From Streptomyces clavuligerus (lineage in GTDB: Bacteria; Actinomycetota; Actinomycetes; Streptomycetales; Streptomycetaceae), in NCBI RefSeq assembly GCF_005519465.1, contig NZ_CP027858.1:2790001-2854000 (forward strand): a stretch of DNA of 64,000 nucleotides, read 5' to 3'. Positions 62,689 through 64,000 of the stretch are shown here, one piece after another. A program made the position numbers and the translations under genes. The notes under the pieces were generated by a model. The model had not been told where the DNA came from and did not search any database. It worked only from the letters and a program-made list of their open reading frames with translations. Within the stretch, counting starts at the first letter, position 1. Each line of letters starts with the position of its first letter.

Positions 62689-63017
62689 TCGTCCGCTGGC
62701 CCGGGTGCCGCCTGGTTGCGGCGGAACTCGCGCGGCCTGCGGCGGCTCTCGTTCGCGGCGCGCAGGACCTCGATCAGTTCCGAGGCCAGGGCCTCCGCCT
62801 CGTGGGTCGCCAGATACAGGCCGGTGGGGCGGCCCATGCTGCCGTCCGACACCGTGAGCGGCAGATAGACCTGGGGCCCGTCGTCGTCCGGGAAGTCCAC
62901 CAGTTCGACGCGGCTGCCCAGGGTGCGGTTGACGGCCCAGGCGGCCAGGGCCTCGTGCCGGGTCGGCGACGACAGCAGCGGAGAGGTCTCGTGCACACGG
63001 TAGTTCGGGGGGAACAC
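62685..63017 (-). CDS. Hypothetical 110-aa protein, locus D
   Basis: 110 aa, WAVNRTLGSRVELVDFPDDDGPQVYLPL central part. GTG start 63017 follows a perfect AAGGAGGTGA Shine-Dalgarno 8 nt upstream, so it is expected to be well translated. It occupies the place of the Cys-motif genes in cassettes A-C but has no such motif. Confidence 0.78.
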   Translation of the reverse strand: MFPPNYRVHETSPLLSSPTRHEALAAWAVNRTLGSRVELVDFPDDDGPQVYLPLTVSDGSMGRPTGLYLATHEAEALASELIEVLRAANESRRRPREFRRNQAAPGPADE

Positions 63018-63137
63018 GAAACTTCACCTCCTTCGGGGTGCTTGTTGCGGAACGTGGCTACATCGTCACCCCCAGCCGCTAGCCTGCGGAAGTGTCCAGG
63101 CCCCTCCAAGCAACGGTGGAGAGAGGTGTAGTTCGTC

Positions 63138-63974
63138 ATGGCTGACAAGAACCAGAACCAGAATCAGAGCCGGCCCCGGTCGCCCCAGGAGTTCTACGGC
63201 GACGAGCTGGCCCGACGGCGGAACAAGGCCGGTTACACCCAGGCCAAACTGGGCGAGATGTGTGTCATCTCGCCGCAGATGATCGCCCACTTCGAGGCAG
63301 GGCGCCGACGGCCCCGGCCCGACGACGCCAAGCGATTGGACCAGATCCTGGAGACCGATGGCTTCTTCCACCGCTGGCGTGAGTCCTTGGACGAGGGGCG
63401 GTATCCGGATCACTTCGCCGCGGCGGCCGAGATGGAATCACTGGCGCAGGTCATGCGGCTCTACGGGTCCGCTCTGATCCCCGGCATCCTTCAGACCCCC
63501 GCCTACGCTCGCGCCGTCTTCAAGGCCGCCAACGTCAACTACATCGTCGACGACATAGAGCGCAGCGTGAAGACCCGGATAGAGCGGGCGAAGCTACTCA
63601 AGGGTGAGGCCGAAGTCTGGGCGCTGCTTGACGAGTCCGCACTCCGACGGCCCGTCGGCGGACCGGCCGTGATGGCCCAGCAGTTGAGGCATATCGCCGC
63701 CCTCGGGCGCTCCGGACGGGTCCGGGTGCATGTGCTTCCGTTCAGCGTGGGAGCGCACTCCATGATGGAGAGCATGTTGATGCTCTTCCGCTTCGAGGAC
63801 GCTCCTCCCATCGCCTACGTGGAGGGGCTGAAGACCGGGCGGATCATCGACAACCCCGCTACCGTGGACGACTGCGAGGCGTCCTACGCTCTCGCCCTGG
63901 GCGACGCTCTGCCCTTGGACGCGTCGCTGGCCCTGCTGGAGCACGTGGCAAAGGAGTTCGAAGGTGATCAGTGA
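63138..63974 (+). CDS. XRE family regulator with C-terminal DUF5753, locus D
   Basis: 278 aa. HTH at about residues 20-70 (LARRRNKAGYTQAKLGEMCV), DUF5753 with GSALIPGILQTPAYARAVFKA and VHVLPFSVGAHSM. No TTA codon seen. It resembles the 2053-2877 regulator in architecture and, like it, overlaps a small downstream gene. Confidence 0.93.
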   Translation: MADKNQNQNQSRPRSPQEFYGDELARRRNKAGYTQAKLGEMCVISPQMIAHFEAGRRRPRPDDAKRLDQILETDGFFHRWRESLDEGRYPDHFAAAAEMESLAQVMRLYGSALIPGILQTPAYARAVFKAANVNYIVDDIERSVKTRIERAKLLKGEAEVWALLDESALRRPVGGPAVMAQQLRHIAALGRSGRVRVHVLPFSVGAHSMMESMLMLFRFEDAPPIAYVEGLKTGRIIDNPATVDDCEASYALALGDALPLDASLALLEHVAKEFEGDQ

Positions 63975-64000
63975 GCACGCCCTTCAGCGAGCGCAGTGGA
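63971..64000 (+). CDS. Likely DUF397 protein (partial, start only)
   Basis: GTG 63971 overlaps the stop of the XRE-DUF5753 gene (GTGA); only VSTPFSERSG is inside the window. Position and coupling predict a DUF397 partner, but the diagnostic W-x-KSSYS motif lies beyond the edge. Confidence 0.5.
   Translation, partial: MSTPFSERSG

Overview
The window looks like chromosomal DNA of a Streptomyces or a very close relative. The evidence is very high G+C with strong third-position GC bias, frequent GTG and TTG starts, ATGA/GTGA-coupled operons, a complete conservon with two P450 genes, an AfsR/AfsS-type pair, XRE-DUF5753/DUF397 pairs and rare TTA codons confined to a few regulatory genes. No rRNA, tRNA, CRISPR array, transposase or phage structural gene was seen.

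Layout. 1-1,115: end of an acyl-CoA-type operon (AtuA-like, TIGR03084). 1,181-3,089: intergenic repeat copy A, a two-gene micro-operon (Cys-motif protein plus 42-aa membrane peptide), then divergent XRE-DUF5753 and DUF397. 3,149-4,745: duplicated small-gene cluster resembling HicA-type toxin-antitoxin pairs. 4,946-9,235: beta-oxidation-like operon (enoyl-CoA hydratase, DUF35, thiolase) divergent from a FadD3-like ligase, controlled through two CTGAC-N5-GTCAG operators; the same operator sits at the promoter of an amidohydrolase at 20,819. 9,264-15,056: six-gene conservon. 15,473-19,452: AfsS-like protein with six DNHIP repeats and an AfsR-like regulator. 19,738-23,038: polysaccharide deacetylase, amidohydrolase, glycosyltransferase. 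23,160-26,372: repeat copy B, second micro-operon, XRE-TPR regulator and a Rossmann/SLOG-like protein. 26,392-30,452: MacB-like export system. 30,553-36,746: oxidoreductase and regulator, small hypothetical genes, LysR/EamA pair. 36,819-39,276: third micro-operon and its XRE-TPR regulator, flanked by inverted copies of the repeat. 39,271-42,673: two-component system and two secreted proteins. 43,051-48,972: FAD/Fe-S dehydrogenase, orphan conservon-type GTPase, SerC, Uma2-like protein. 49,025-52,282: drug-export-type ABC transporter with TetR regulator. 52,398-57,779: envelope and secreted proteins. 57,969-64,000: NB-ARC/TPR protein, DUF6879 pair, formyltransferase, and a fourth micro-operon divergent from XRE-DUF5753 plus the start of a likely DUF397 gene.

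The most unusual theme is a recurrent module: an XRE-type regulator divergently transcribed from a tiny operon encoding a short protein with a CxCPxxDC motif and a 40-42-aa single-pass membrane peptide. It occurs three times, always with the same roughly 310-330 bp repeat at the 3' end of the membrane-peptide gene, plus one looser analogue. TTA codons occur in two of the regulators and in the fourth membrane peptide, suggesting bldA-linked developmental timing. All readings are by eye; no database search or alignment was run.
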